Shown: in pieces, positions 33,690 through 41,859 of the stretch
Position numbering within the stretch: the first letter of the stretch is position 1
How the letters are laid out: every line of letters begins with the position of its first letter
Assembly: GCA_944386455.1 (NCBI GenBank)
Contig: CALXBC010000001.1
Span: 62,001-126,000, forward strand
Direction of reading: 5' to 3'
Source of the DNA: an uncultured Clostridia bacterium
Lineage (GTDB): Bacteria > Bacillota > Clostridia > Oscillospirales > Ruminococcaceae
Length of the DNA: 64,000 nt
Made by a program: the position numbers and the translations under genes
The notes under the pieces: generated by a model
Told to the model about the DNA's origin: nothing
What the model saw: the letters and a program-made list of their open reading frames with translations, nothing else
The model's database searches: none

Positions 33690-34194
33690 ATCCGCCTACC
33701 GTCCTTGGAAGATAAGATTTGATCCCCTGAATGATTCGATCGTCGGGATTAAATACCAACAGGCAGTGTCCCAGCGTACCATGGCGGAATTCAGCATAAT
33801 ACACGCCCTCCGATGTCTCGCTCTCACAAGCAAGAATACGGCTGTCGTAGTTTCTGTTCACATGTTCTTCGGGCTTATAGGGGCCGAATGCCTCAAAGGT
33901 TTTTGCACTGACTGTAACCAAACGCTTCCGTTTCCGCTGAGCAATGATTTTATCCACATCAATCTCACCGTTTGTCAGAATATATTCATATTCTATGCTC
34001 ATGCCGGAAATCAGCCAGTAAGCCCCGTAAATCGCACCGCAGAGAATCAAAAACGCAAGCGCGCCGATAAATACCATACCAAAAGTAAAGCAAAGCACGG
34101 CGATCACGACAACTGCCAGTATAATACCGACCTTTTTTGCAGTATCAGTGCCAGTTGGCTTTTTTTTCACCAAATGTTCAATAAAAACGTCCAT
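33655..34194 (-). CDS. Two-helix membrane protein, DUF6106-like
   Basis: 179 residues. A Lys-rich start (MDVFIEHLVKKKP) precedes two adjacent membrane helices (about 20-45 and 47-68), then a cytosolic domain with EYEYILTNGEIDVDKIIAQRKRKRL, a phrase shared with a Clostridia family that I recall as DUF6106; function unknown. The end (YANYGNRPGQD) overlaps acpS. GGAGGA lies 10 bases before the ATG, and a good promoter lies just upstream. Confidence 0.75.
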   Translation of the reverse strand: MDVFIEHLVKKKPTGTDTAKKVGIILAVVVIAVLCFTFGMVFIGALAFLILCGAIYGAYWLISGMSIEYEYILTNGEIDVDKIIAQRKRKRLVTVSAKTFEAFGPYKPEEHVNRNYDSRILACESETSEGVYYAEFRHGTLGHCLLVFNPDDRIIQGIKSYLPRTVGGYANYGNRPGQD

Positions 34195-34252
34195 CAGGGA
34201 CAGTCCTCCGTTTCAAGTGCAGACAGCGGTCTGCAGCTGTTTCAATAGTTTT

Positions 34253-34280
34253 ATTATAGCATGGTTTTTAAAGATAACAA
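34253..34280 (-). promoter_or_regulatory. Promoter of the DUF6106-like gene and acpS
   Basis: Minus-strand TTGTTA (34275-34280), 16-bp spacer, TATAAT (34253-34258); predicted start near 34246, about 50 bases before the ATG. Confidence 0.65.
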
Positions 34281-34325
34281 TAAATTTTTTGTTAAATTAT
34301 CATGCGGCAAATAAATATTGTCACT

Positions 34326-36482
34326 TCATTGTTTATCAAGCTCTTTCGGCCGTTTCATTGTCAGAGAGATCCGTTTGCGCTTTTCATCCACATCCAGCAC
34401 CCAGACGGTCACAATATCGCCCACCTTGACCGCATCCAGCGGATGCTTGATATATCGGTCACATATCTGGGAGATGTGTACCAGCCCGTCCTCATGAACA
34501 CCAATATCAACAAAAACGCCAAAATCCACTGCGTTGCGGACCGTACCTTTCAGCTCCATTCCTTTTTTCAGGTCGGAAAGTTCCAATACATCACTGCGCA
34601 GCAGCGGTTTGGGCAGTTCGTCCCGCGGATCGCGTCCCGGCTTTACCAATTCATTGATAATGTCGTTCAGGGTCGGCTCTCCGACGCCCAGCTTTTCTGC
34701 CAGTGCAGAAACTCCGACAGCTTCCACTCTTTCCCGCAGTGCAGAAAAATCGGCTGCACTTTTATCATAACCGCATTCATCCAACAGTCCCCGGCATGCA
34801 TGATAGGACTCCGGATGCACCCCGGTATTGTCCAGCAGGTTCTCCGCGCCGGGAATCCGCAAGAAGCCCGCGCATTGCTCAAACGCCTTTTTCCCAAGCT
34901 TCGGCACCTTCAGCAGCTGCTTTCTGTCATGAAACGCACCGTTTTCTTCGCGGTAGGCCAAAATATTTTTTGCAACCCCGGCATTGATTCCCGCCACCCG
35001 GGACAGCAACGGAGCAGAAGCCGTGTTCAAATCCACGCCTACTGCATTTACGCAGCTTTCTACCACGCCGCCGAGCGCCTCATCCAGCCGTTTCTGGGGC
35101 ATGTCATGCTGATACTGTCCGACGCCGATCGCTTTGGGATCGATTTTGACCAGTTCCGCCAGCGGGTCCTGAAGCCGTCTGGCGATCGAGACCGCACTGC
35201 GCAGCGACACATCATATTCCGGAAATTCCGCCGCCGCAAGCTTGGACGCAGAATAAACCGACGCCCCCGCTTCAGATACGATCATATAAGAAATAGGGTG
35301 CTTCTGCCGCTTGATCAAATCTGCAACAAACGCCTCGCTCTCACGGGACGCGGTACCGTTCCCAATCGCAATCGTAGTGACGCCGTATTTGTCGATCAGC
35401 TCTGTCAGCTTGTCCGCAGCTTCCTCCAGCTTTCTCTGGGGCGGCGTGGGATAGACAACCGTCGTATCCAGCACCTTCCCGGTATCATCTACGACTGCGA
35501 TTTTACAGCCGGTACGGTATGCAGGGTCCAGCCCCAGCGTCACGCTCCCCTTGACCGGCGGCTGCATCAGAAGCTGACGCAGATTTAGGGAAAAGACCTT
35601 GATTGCCTGCTCGTCCGCGTTTTCTGTCAGCTGACTGCGGATTTCACGCTCCAGCGACGGGAAAATCAGCCGGTCATAGCTGTCCTCCGCAGCGCTTCTG
35701 ACCGCCTCGGAACAAGCATTATCGGCTGTTATCACTTCTTTCAGGATGATCCCGACCGCCTCTTCTTTGTTGGCCTCGACAACGGCCTTCAAAAATCCTT
35801 CCCGCTCCCCGCGGTCGATAGCCAGCACGCGATGACCAGGAATGCGATTAACCTGTTCAGAAAAATCATAATACATGGTGTAGACCGAATCGGCGTCCGG
35901 ATCAGCCGCCTTTGTGGTCAGCCGTCCGCTGCGATACAAACAGGCACGCAGCCGTTTTCGCAGCCCTGCATCATCGGAAATGTCCTCCGCGATAATATCC
36001 AGCGCCCCCTGCAATGCGTCCTCCGCGGCCGGGAGTTCATTCTCCTCGCTAATATATGCGGCAGCTTCATCCAGCGGGATCACGCCGTTTTTCTGTGCCA
36101 TAATCAAATCTGCGAGCGGCTGCAGCCCTTTTGCGCGAGCAACAGAGGCTCGCGTTTTCCTTTTGGGCCTGTAGGGGCGATAAATGTCCTCGGCTTCTGC
36201 CAGCGTCTGCGCTGCCGAAATTGCCGCCGCCAGTTCCTCTGTCAGCATGCCTTGTTCTTCAATAGAGCCAGTAATTTCTTCTTTTCTTTTTTCCAAATTT
36301 CGCAGATAGCCGAGCCGGTCGAACAATTCACGCAGGACCTGATCGTCCAGAGAACCGGTCGCCTCTTTTCGATAGCGCGCAATAAACGGAATCGTATTGC
36401 CATCGTCAATCAGGCCGACTGCGTTTTCGACCTGAAACGGCTTTAGATGAAATTCTTCTGTAAGCTTTTGTAAAATGTCCAT
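34326..36482 (-). CDS. tex: Tex family S1 RNA-binding protein
   Basis: 718 residues from the chosen start. N-terminal Tex domain with NTIPFIARYRKEATGSLDDQ, the RNase H/YqgF-like domain (LGLDPAYRTGCKIAVVDDTG), helix-hairpin-helix segments (VGVDLNTASAPLLSRVAGI) and a C-terminal S1 domain (LKKGMELKGTVRNAVDFGVFVD and on) in the last 85 residues. Tex proteins act in transcription and RNA metabolism. AAAGGAAA precedes the ATG at 36482; 11 further codons upstream are open without ribosome site. Separate from acpS by an AT-rich gap. Confidence 0.95.
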   Translation of the reverse strand: MDILQKLTEEFHLKPFQVENAVGLIDDGNTIPFIARYRKEATGSLDDQVLRELFDRLGYLRNLEKRKEEITGSIEEQGMLTEELAAAISAAQTLAEAEDIYRPYRPKRKTRASVARAKGLQPLADLIMAQKNGVIPLDEAAAYISEENELPAAEDALQGALDIIAEDISDDAGLRKRLRACLYRSGRLTTKAADPDADSVYTMYYDFSEQVNRIPGHRVLAIDRGEREGFLKAVVEANKEEAVGIILKEVITADNACSEAVRSAAEDSYDRLIFPSLEREIRSQLTENADEQAIKVFSLNLRQLLMQPPVKGSVTLGLDPAYRTGCKIAVVDDTGKVLDTTVVYPTPPQRKLEEAADKLTELIDKYGVTTIAIGNGTASRESEAFVADLIKRQKHPISYMIVSEAGASVYSASKLAAAEFPEYDVSLRSAVSIARRLQDPLAELVKIDPKAIGVGQYQHDMPQKRLDEALGGVVESCVNAVGVDLNTASAPLLSRVAGINAGVAKNILAYREENGAFHDRKQLLKVPKLGKKAFEQCAGFLRIPGAENLLDNTGVHPESYHACRGLLDECGYDKSAADFSALRERVEAVGVSALAEKLGVGEPTLNDIINELVKPGRDPRDELPKPLLRSDVLELSDLKKGMELKGTVRNAVDFGVFVDIGVHEDGLVHISQICDRYIKHPLDAVKVGDIVTVWVLDVDEKRKRISLTMKRPKELDKQ

Positions 36483-36637
36483 ATAAGAGGGATTTCCTTT
36501 CTGTGCCAGCATCATTCGCCGCAGAAATCAGCGAATGCTTTGTATCTTATTATATCAGTAAATTTCAATCATTTCAATCAAAAAGAATGCCAAAACATCA
36601 GCGGTATTTTCGGTTAAAATATTGTTTCGGATAAAGA

Positions 36638-36670
36638 AAAAGCCGAAAAGAAAACTTCCCTTCGGCTTTT
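36638..36670 (-). terminator. Terminator-like hairpin upstream of tex
   Basis: 10-bp stem AAAAGCCGAA (36638-36647) with TTCGGCTTTT (36661-36670), 13-nt loop. On the minus strand it ends in TTTTTC, so it can stop readthrough from the EF-G-like gene into tex. Confidence 0.7.
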
Positions 36671-36706
36671 CATCTTACAGACAAAACTACAGCGCTATCT
36701 GATAAA

Positions 36707-36729
36707 AAACGGTGAGCCAATCTGCCGTT
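36707..36729 (-). terminator. Weak terminator downstream of the EF-G-like gene
   Basis: On the minus strand AACGG, a 12-nt loop and CCGTT followed by TTTTA. Short stem, but a good T-tract; may act together with the hairpin at 36638-36670. Confidence 0.45.
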
Positions 36730-36855
36730 CCCTTTTTCATCCGGCACGGTCTAGCGGGGACACAGACAGTTTTCAAAGGACCAAACACCGCATTGCTGGA
36801 AACTTTTCCCGATAAACTTTGATAGTCTCAGCCATTGCGCAGCTGATCCGCCCTC

Positions 36856-38928
36856 CTATGCATTGGTTCCAAACAGTTTTTTGGCATTTTCAATGACCTG
36901 TGCTTCCAAGTTGGATGGCAGCTGCTCATACCGCTCAAAGTTGAACTCGAACCAGCCGCTGCCCTGCGTCATCTGGCGCACCAGCGTAGTGAAGTCCTGC
37001 ATCTCGCTGACCGGCACTTCTGCTTCGATCAGAGTGATATCATCCCCCTGCGGTGTCATACCAAGTACACGCCCGCGGCGTTTGTTCAACTCGCCCATCA
37101 TGTCTCCCGTGTTGGCATCAGGCACATAGACCTTCAGCGCACCGATGGGTTCAAGCAGGACAGGAGAAGCCTGCGGCAGCCCAGCCTTATAAGCCAATGC
37201 CGCTGCCATCTTAAAGGACATTTCAGAGGAATCGACCGGATGATAGGAACCATCCAGAAGCGTTGCTTTCAAGCCAACAACCGGATATCCGGCCAGTACA
37301 CCCTTTTGGATACACTCGCGCAGCCCCTTTTCCACCGCCGGGAAAAAGCCCTTGGGGACAGCACCGCCAAAGACCTTTTCCTCAAATAAAAGATCTTCGC
37401 CGTCATACGGCTCAAATTCGATCCAGACATGCCCGTACTGTCCATGACCGCCGGTCTGTTTTTTATGCTTTCCTTCAACCTTTACCTTTTTGCGGATGGT
37501 TTCCCGATATGCCACAATCGGCGGCTCCAGCGAAACATTGACGCCGAATTTTGATTTCAGCTTAGCAACAATCACATCCAGGTGCTGTTCTCCCAGCCCG
37601 GAAATCAGCTGTTGATGAGTCTCATTGTTGATCTCATAGGCAAGAGTCAAATCTTCCTCCAGCAGTCTGTGCAGACCGTTGGCGACCTTGCTTTCGTCTC
37701 CTTTCTGAGTGACGATCGCCATCGTATAACACGGCTTTGGCACCTCATATCCTGCAAACTTGCAGGCAAGGCCTTCCGCGCAAAGTGTATCTCCTGTTTT
37801 GGCACTGAGCTTGGTCAGTACACCGATATCCCCCGCGGAGAGCTCGCTGATCTCCTCCTGTTTCTTTCCTTTGAGGGAAATCAGCTTCCCCAGCTTTTCC
37901 ATTTCTCCTGTCGTGGTATTCAAAAGACTCTGATCGCCCCGCAGAACACCGGATACCACCTTGACATATGACATTTTTCCAACAAAAGGGTCTGCAACCG
38001 TTTTGAACACAAACGCAGCCGGCGGTCCGGCAGGATCGCATTTGATTTCAATCACATCACCGTTCTTTGTCTCTGCCGCCTCGCCAGCGCTGTCAGCAGC
38101 AGATGAAAACATCTTCACAATTCCGTGAAGCAACATGTCAATCCCGTCCAAGCTGGCAGCAGACCCGCAGAAGACCGGCGCGATTGCACCGGATCTGACG
38201 CCGCTTTTCACACCGGCAGACAATTCTTCCAGCGTAAACTGTTCACCGGAAAAGTACTTTTCAAACAACTCCTCATCGGTCTCCGCCACAGCTTCACTGA
38301 TTGCGGCCAGCAGTCCCTCATAACGGTGCTCCAGATCCGGCATTTCGACCTCTGATGCATTGCCCTTACCGTCGTATTGATACGCCTTTCTTTTCAGCAA
38401 ATCAATATAACAGACCACCTTATGATCTTCCACATACGGTACGACCAGCGGACAGACAGACGGCCCGAACGCTGCCTTCAGCTGTTCAAGGACTTTATAA
38501 AAATCCGCATTCTCGCTGTCCAGCTTGGACACAAAAAATGCCCGGGCTTTTCCTGCAGCAGCAGCCTGCTTAAATGCTTTTTTGGCTCCGACCGTAACTC
38601 CCGATTTTCCAGACAGTACGATCATAACATTATCCGCCGCACGGATTCCTTCCGACATTCCAAGGGCAAAATCAAACAATCCCGGTGTGTCAAGCAAATT
38701 GATTTTTGTATTCTCATATTCCAACGGCGCCAGTGCAGTATTCAGACTGGACTTCCTTTTTATTTCTTCAGGGTCACAGTCACAAACTGTGTTTCCATCT
38801 GCGATCTTTCCCAATCTGTCCGTCGCTTTGGCAAAGAACAGCATTGCTTCCGCCAGCGAGGTTTTGCCGGAGCCGCCATGGCCGACTAAAGCAATGTTTC
38901 TGATAGTTTCTGGGGTGTGCTGTTTCAT
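36856..38928 (-). CDS. Elongation factor G-like translational GTPase (EF-G2 subgroup)
   Basis: 690 residues with all EF-G domains: P-loop GHGGSGKT (16-23), DTPG (80-83), domain II, and domains III-V (SGLGEQHLDVIVAKLK, GGHGQYGHVWIEFEP, EPIGALKVYVPDANTGDMMGELNKRRG). The G4 motif is SKLD (134-137) instead of NKxD, and the effector region is unlike canonical FusA, as in the EF-G-like paralogues of Clostridia and Thermotogae. Canonical fusA would sit with rpsL/rpsG, so this is an accessory factor; role uncertain. AAAGGAGAGG precedes the ATG. Confidence 0.9.
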   Translation of the reverse strand: MKQHTPETIRNIALVGHGGSGKTSLAEAMLFFAKATDRLGKIADGNTVCDCDPEEIKRKSSLNTALAPLEYENTKINLLDTPGLFDFALGMSEGIRAADNVMIVLSGKSGVTVGAKKAFKQAAAAGKARAFFVSKLDSENADFYKVLEQLKAAFGPSVCPLVVPYVEDHKVVCYIDLLKRKAYQYDGKGNASEVEMPDLEHRYEGLLAAISEAVAETDEELFEKYFSGEQFTLEELSAGVKSGVRSGAIAPVFCGSAASLDGIDMLLHGIVKMFSSAADSAGEAAETKNGDVIEIKCDPAGPPAAFVFKTVADPFVGKMSYVKVVSGVLRGDQSLLNTTTGEMEKLGKLISLKGKKQEEISELSAGDIGVLTKLSAKTGDTLCAEGLACKFAGYEVPKPCYTMAIVTQKGDESKVANGLHRLLEEDLTLAYEINNETHQQLISGLGEQHLDVIVAKLKSKFGVNVSLEPPIVAYRETIRKKVKVEGKHKKQTGGHGQYGHVWIEFEPYDGEDLLFEEKVFGGAVPKGFFPAVEKGLRECIQKGVLAGYPVVGLKATLLDGSYHPVDSSEMSFKMAAALAYKAGLPQASPVLLEPIGALKVYVPDANTGDMMGELNKRRGRVLGMTPQGDDITLIEAEVPVSEMQDFTTLVRQMTQGSGWFEFNFERYEQLPSNLEAQVIENAKKLFGTNA

Positions 38929-39186
38929 TTGAATCCTCTCCTTTGCAGATTGACTGCGACAAATTTATGTTAACCGCTATGAAAATACAAATCCCAAAAC
39001 GAAAGGAAGCATTTCCGGCCGGTCAAACACTGTAAAATATTCTGCCGTTTTATCCATATGAAAACGCCGTCTTGCAATATTCCAACAGGTCGATAACATC
39101 ATCATACCGCGGTTTCATCAGCAGCACATCAATACAATGTAAATCATTTGTAAATATTGAATAAAATAAATATCTATAACAGACTT

Positions 39187-39215
39187 ATTATATCATGTTC
39201 ATACATGATAAACAA
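39187..39215 (-). promoter_or_regulatory. Promoter of the EF-G-like gene with operator-like inverted repeat
   Basis: Minus-strand TTGTTT (39210-39215), 17-bp spacer, TATAAT (39187-39192). The spacer is almost entirely a perfect inverted repeat, TATCATGT-N4-ACATGATA (39191-39210), placed where a repressor would block RNA polymerase. Confidence 0.75.
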
Positions 39216-39324
39216 GTAGAATTTTCTGCTTTCATGTATAAAATAAGAATCCTGCTGTGTGAAATTTGCACAAACAAAAGCCGATCCCAGAAACAAGTCA
39301 GCTTCATAACGCAGGAATCAAAAA

Positions 39325-39353
39325 CGGGTACAGCCGTTTGTTAGCTGTACCCG
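39325..39353 (-). terminator. Terminator downstream of ftsZ (end of the division cluster)
   Basis: 10-bp perfect stem CGGGTACAGC / GCTGTACCCG with a 9-nt loop; on the minus strand five T follow. It is about 225 bases after the ftsZ stop. Confidence 0.75.
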
Positions 39354-39578
39354 CATTTGTTATTTTTAATCTTTTGAAAAATATACCATCATGACATTTT
39401 CGGAAAGTATCCGAAAAGATATCACATAGAGGAGATTATACTCCTTTTGTTTGCGGCTTATATACTTGTCCCAGCCATTTGGAACAAACAAGCTGAAACA
39501 ATAACCATCGTTCTTGCAGGTGCTTCATGTTTTCTTAACATATCTATACTGACAAGCGATGATATTTGCTGCCATAAT

Positions 39579-40646
39579 TTATTTCTTAAACATTTTAAAA
39601 ATATCATCAAAGTCAGTATCAAAATCCCACTTTTTACCGTCTGAATCAGAAGCAGAAGTGCCTAGGCCAACTTCAGGCTTTTCATCCTTGCTGCCTTCAA
39701 AGCCAGTCGCAACAACCGTGATTTTCATTTCATCTTCATAGGATTCATCAAAAACGACGCCCCAGAAAATAGAAGCATCCGGATGAGCAGCCTTCGTAAT
39801 CATCTGTGTAGCAAAATCCGCATCTTCCAGATCGATGTCAGGAGACGCAGTCATATTGATAATGATACCACGGGCGCCATTAATGGAAGTTTCCAGCAGC
39901 GGACTGGAGATTGCCATGGTGGCTGCCTGTTCCGCCTTATCTTTGCCCTGCCCATGGCCTACGCCCATATGCGCAAAACCGGCGTTTTTCATAACCGCCT
40001 TTAAGTCCTCAAAATCAAGATTAACATAACCAGCCACATTAATTAAATCAGAAATGCTTTGCACGCCCTGACGGAGGACATCATCCGCTGCCGCAAAAGC
40101 ATTGCGCAGCGTCAGCTTCTGGTCCGGCAGCTGTTTCAGACGCTCATTTGGGATTACAACCAGACAGTCCACCTTTTCTTTTAATGCAGCCACACCTTTT
40201 TCTGCCTGTGCCATCCGCCGCTTTCCCTCAAACGAAAAAGGCTTAGTCACAATGCCGACCGTCAGTATGCCCAGATCACGGGCGATTTCTGCCACGACCG
40301 GAGCAGCGCCTGTGCCTGTGCCGCCGCCCATGCCGGCAGTAATGAAAATCATCTGCGTTCCCTTCAGAGCAGCCTCAATTTCTTCTCTGCTCTCTTCCGC
40401 AGCTTTAGAACCGGTTTCCGGATTTCCGCCTGCGCCGCCGCCGCGGGTCAGTTTTTCTCCAATCTGGATTTTATTGGTCGCTTTTGAATTGAGCAGCACC
40501 AGCTTGTCCGTATTGACCGCAATAAACTCGACGCCCTTCATCCCGGCGCTGACCATTCCGTTGACTGCATTTCCGCCGCCGCCGCCGACACCGACGACCT
40601 TAATATCAATCACATCTGTGTTATCATTATCCAACATAAAATCCAC
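39579..40646 (-). CDS. ftsZ: Cell division protein FtsZ
   Basis: 355 residues, tubulin-like GTPase that forms the Z ring. N-terminal [15 protein letters not shown], the tubulin signature GGGTGTG (107-113), RMAQAEKG and the T7-loop region [11 protein letters not shown] are intact. The start is GTG at 40646 with AGGAGG 8 bases upstream. The C-terminal linker is very short (about 25 residues) and the end, [15 protein letters not shown], differs from the usual IPxFLRKR-type peptide that binds FtsA, SepF and others. No ftsA is adjacent. Last gene of the cluster, with a possible own promoter at 40720-40748. Confidence 0.97.
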   Translation of the reverse strand: MDFMLDNDNTDVIDIKVVGVGGGGGNAVNGMVSAGMKGVEFIAVNTDKLVLLNSKATNKIQIGEKLTRGGGAGGNPETGSKAAEESREEIEAALKGTQMIFITAGMGGGTGTGAAPVVAEIARDLGILTVGIVTKPFSFEGKRRMAQAEKGVAALKEKVDCLVVIPNERLKQLPDQKLTLRNAFAAADDVLRQGVQSISDLINVAGYVNLDFEDLKAVMKNAGFAHMGVGHGQGKDKAEQAATMAISSPLLETSINGARGIIINMTASPDIDLEDADFATQMITKAAHPDASIFWGVVFDESYEDEMKITVVATGFEGSKDEKPEVGLGTSASDSDGKKWDFDTDFDDIFKMFKK

Positions 40647-40719
40647 CTGATTGTCCTCCTGTTCACCAATTTCTATATCAAATCAAAAGCTGATCGCAGA
40701 AAAATATACTTATGTTAAT

Positions 40720-40748
40720 AATCTATCAGATTTTCGCATAAAAAGCAA
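40720..40748 (-). promoter_or_regulatory. Possible promoter for ftsZ
   Basis: Minus-strand TTGCTT (40743-40748), 17-bp spacer, TAGATT (40720-40725), in the 187-base gap between divIB and ftsZ. Two of six -10 bases deviate from consensus, so support is moderate. Confidence 0.4.
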
Positions 40749-40833
40749 GTCCTAAGCAGAAAAATTATCAATAAATTTATATTTCGGACAGCAGAATTTC
40801 GTATTTGTTTTCACAATGCATGAAATCTGATTT

Positions 40834-41793
40834 TTACTCCGTCACAGCAGAGGAAACGCCGCCGCCCGAAGCAGTGTTCATTCCCGATTCAGCCGAGGAG
40901 ACGCCGCTTTCGCCAGAAACAGCGGAAGAGCTTCCGACCGGCTCCGTGCCGGATGTGGTGCTTTCAGAGGATGCCGGATCTGAACTGAGATCACCCGGTA
41001 TAAAATGGACTGTTCCCGCCTTGGAAGCATCAATCACCCCTGTTTCCGCAGCATCGAGCTTGGTCTCAATGATATTTTTTGCAAAATTTAATTTGTAATT
41101 CAGCTCTGAAACACTTCCCAGTTTAATCATCAGCTTATTCTGATATGTCAGGGACAGATCCACCGGATTTTCTATATCAACCGCGGTAATCCCCGTCAAG
41201 CCTGCGGCTGCAAGCGCCGTATTGATTTTATCCAGCAAAACGAATTTTTCATCTTTTTCTCTGTCAATATAAGAACCAATCTTCATATTTGAGACAGTGA
41301 GTCCCTTTACTTCGATCCCCCCTGACAGCTGTTCCTTTGATACATTTTGTTTCAAAATCCGTCCGTTTTTGCTCACAACAGTATATCCGGTCTCGTCCGG
41401 TGTATAGTAGGCTTCAACTGCATCTGTAACTGCAATCGTCAGACTGTTTGGAAATTTTCGGGATATTGTTACGCTGTCGATATCGCCAAAAGCAGCAAGC
41501 AGGCTTTGTTCTGCTTTTTCCGGGTTAATGCGAAACAGATTGTTTCCCTTTTCAATACCGCTTTGCTGAATAATTTCTTCCGAACTATGAAGTTTGTTTC
41601 CTGTAACTTCTATGGTTTCTATGTTAAAAAAAACGGTTACCGACAGAGTAATGCCGGAGATCAGCACAAAAAACAGCAAAAGCAGATAATACAGAGTATA
41701 ACTGCGTTTTTTCCGTTTTCTGCGCCGAGCTCCGCTTGCAGTACGGGCTGCTTCCCGTGAAGGGACGCTCCTGGTCTTTTTTACTTCCTTCAT
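40834..41793 (-). CDS. ftsQ: Cell division protein DivIB/FtsQ
   Basis: 319 residues. A basic cytoplasmic start (RRRKRKKR), one membrane helix (about 36-58), a POTRA domain (FFNIETIEVTGNKLHSSEEI), the FtsQ/DivIB beta domain and a Ser/Thr/Gly-rich C-terminal tail (last 50 residues). It links the divisome proteins FtsL and DivIC/FtsB at the septum. The ATG at 41793 is chosen since GGAAGGA lies 9 bases upstream, whereas the ATG at 41802 would touch it. Between murA and ftsZ. Confidence 0.9.
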   Translation of the reverse strand: MKEVKKTRSVPSREAARTASGARRRKRKKRSYTLYYLLLLFFVLISGITLSVTVFFNIETIEVTGNKLHSSEEIIQQSGIEKGNNLFRINPEKAEQSLLAAFGDIDSVTISRKFPNSLTIAVTDAVEAYYTPDETGYTVVSKNGRILKQNVSKEQLSGGIEVKGLTVSNMKIGSYIDREKDEKFVLLDKINTALAAAGLTGITAVDIENPVDLSLTYQNKLMIKLGSVSELNYKLNFAKNIIETKLDAAETGVIDASKAGTVHFIPGDLSSDPASSESTTSGTEPVGSSSAVSGESGVSSAESGMNTASGGGVSSAVTE

Positions 41794-41859
41794 TGATTTC
41801 ATTCCTTCCGGCCGGAACCTGGTATAATATCCTTATCTTCCACATATATTGATATTAAT

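Larger units (their letters stand above)
36483..36855. other. Non-coding gap between tex and the EF-G-like gene
   Basis: 373 bases holding the tex promoter region and two terminator-like hairpins (listed separately). The part at 36730-36855 has a 20-codon ORF (36773-36835, minus, MAETIKVYREKFPAMRCLVL) with a poorly placed ribosome site; I do not call it a gene. Confidence 0.4.
38929..39578. other. 650-bp gap between EF-G-like gene and ftsZ
   Basis: Holds, on the minus strand, the EF-G-like promoter with a palindrome (39187-39215) and a leader of about 255 nt, and the ftsZ terminator (39325-39353). The leader contains two short overlapping ORFs (39050-39118, 22 codons; 38977-39057, 26 codons) with protein-like composition but no ribosome sites. 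The stretch 39360-39578 shows a 30-codon minus-strand ORF that I cannot support. Confidence 0.5.

Noticed and set aside
34302-35588. 428-codon plus-strand ORF opposite tex
   Set aside because: Antisense to the conserved C-terminal part of Tex; rich in Arg, Gln and His as expected for a shadow frame, without a domain or ribosome site.
36773-36835. 20-codon ORF after the EF-G-like gene, start reminiscent of small-molecule-binding domains
   Set aside because: Too short, ribosome site about 15 bases away, and similarity is only an impression.
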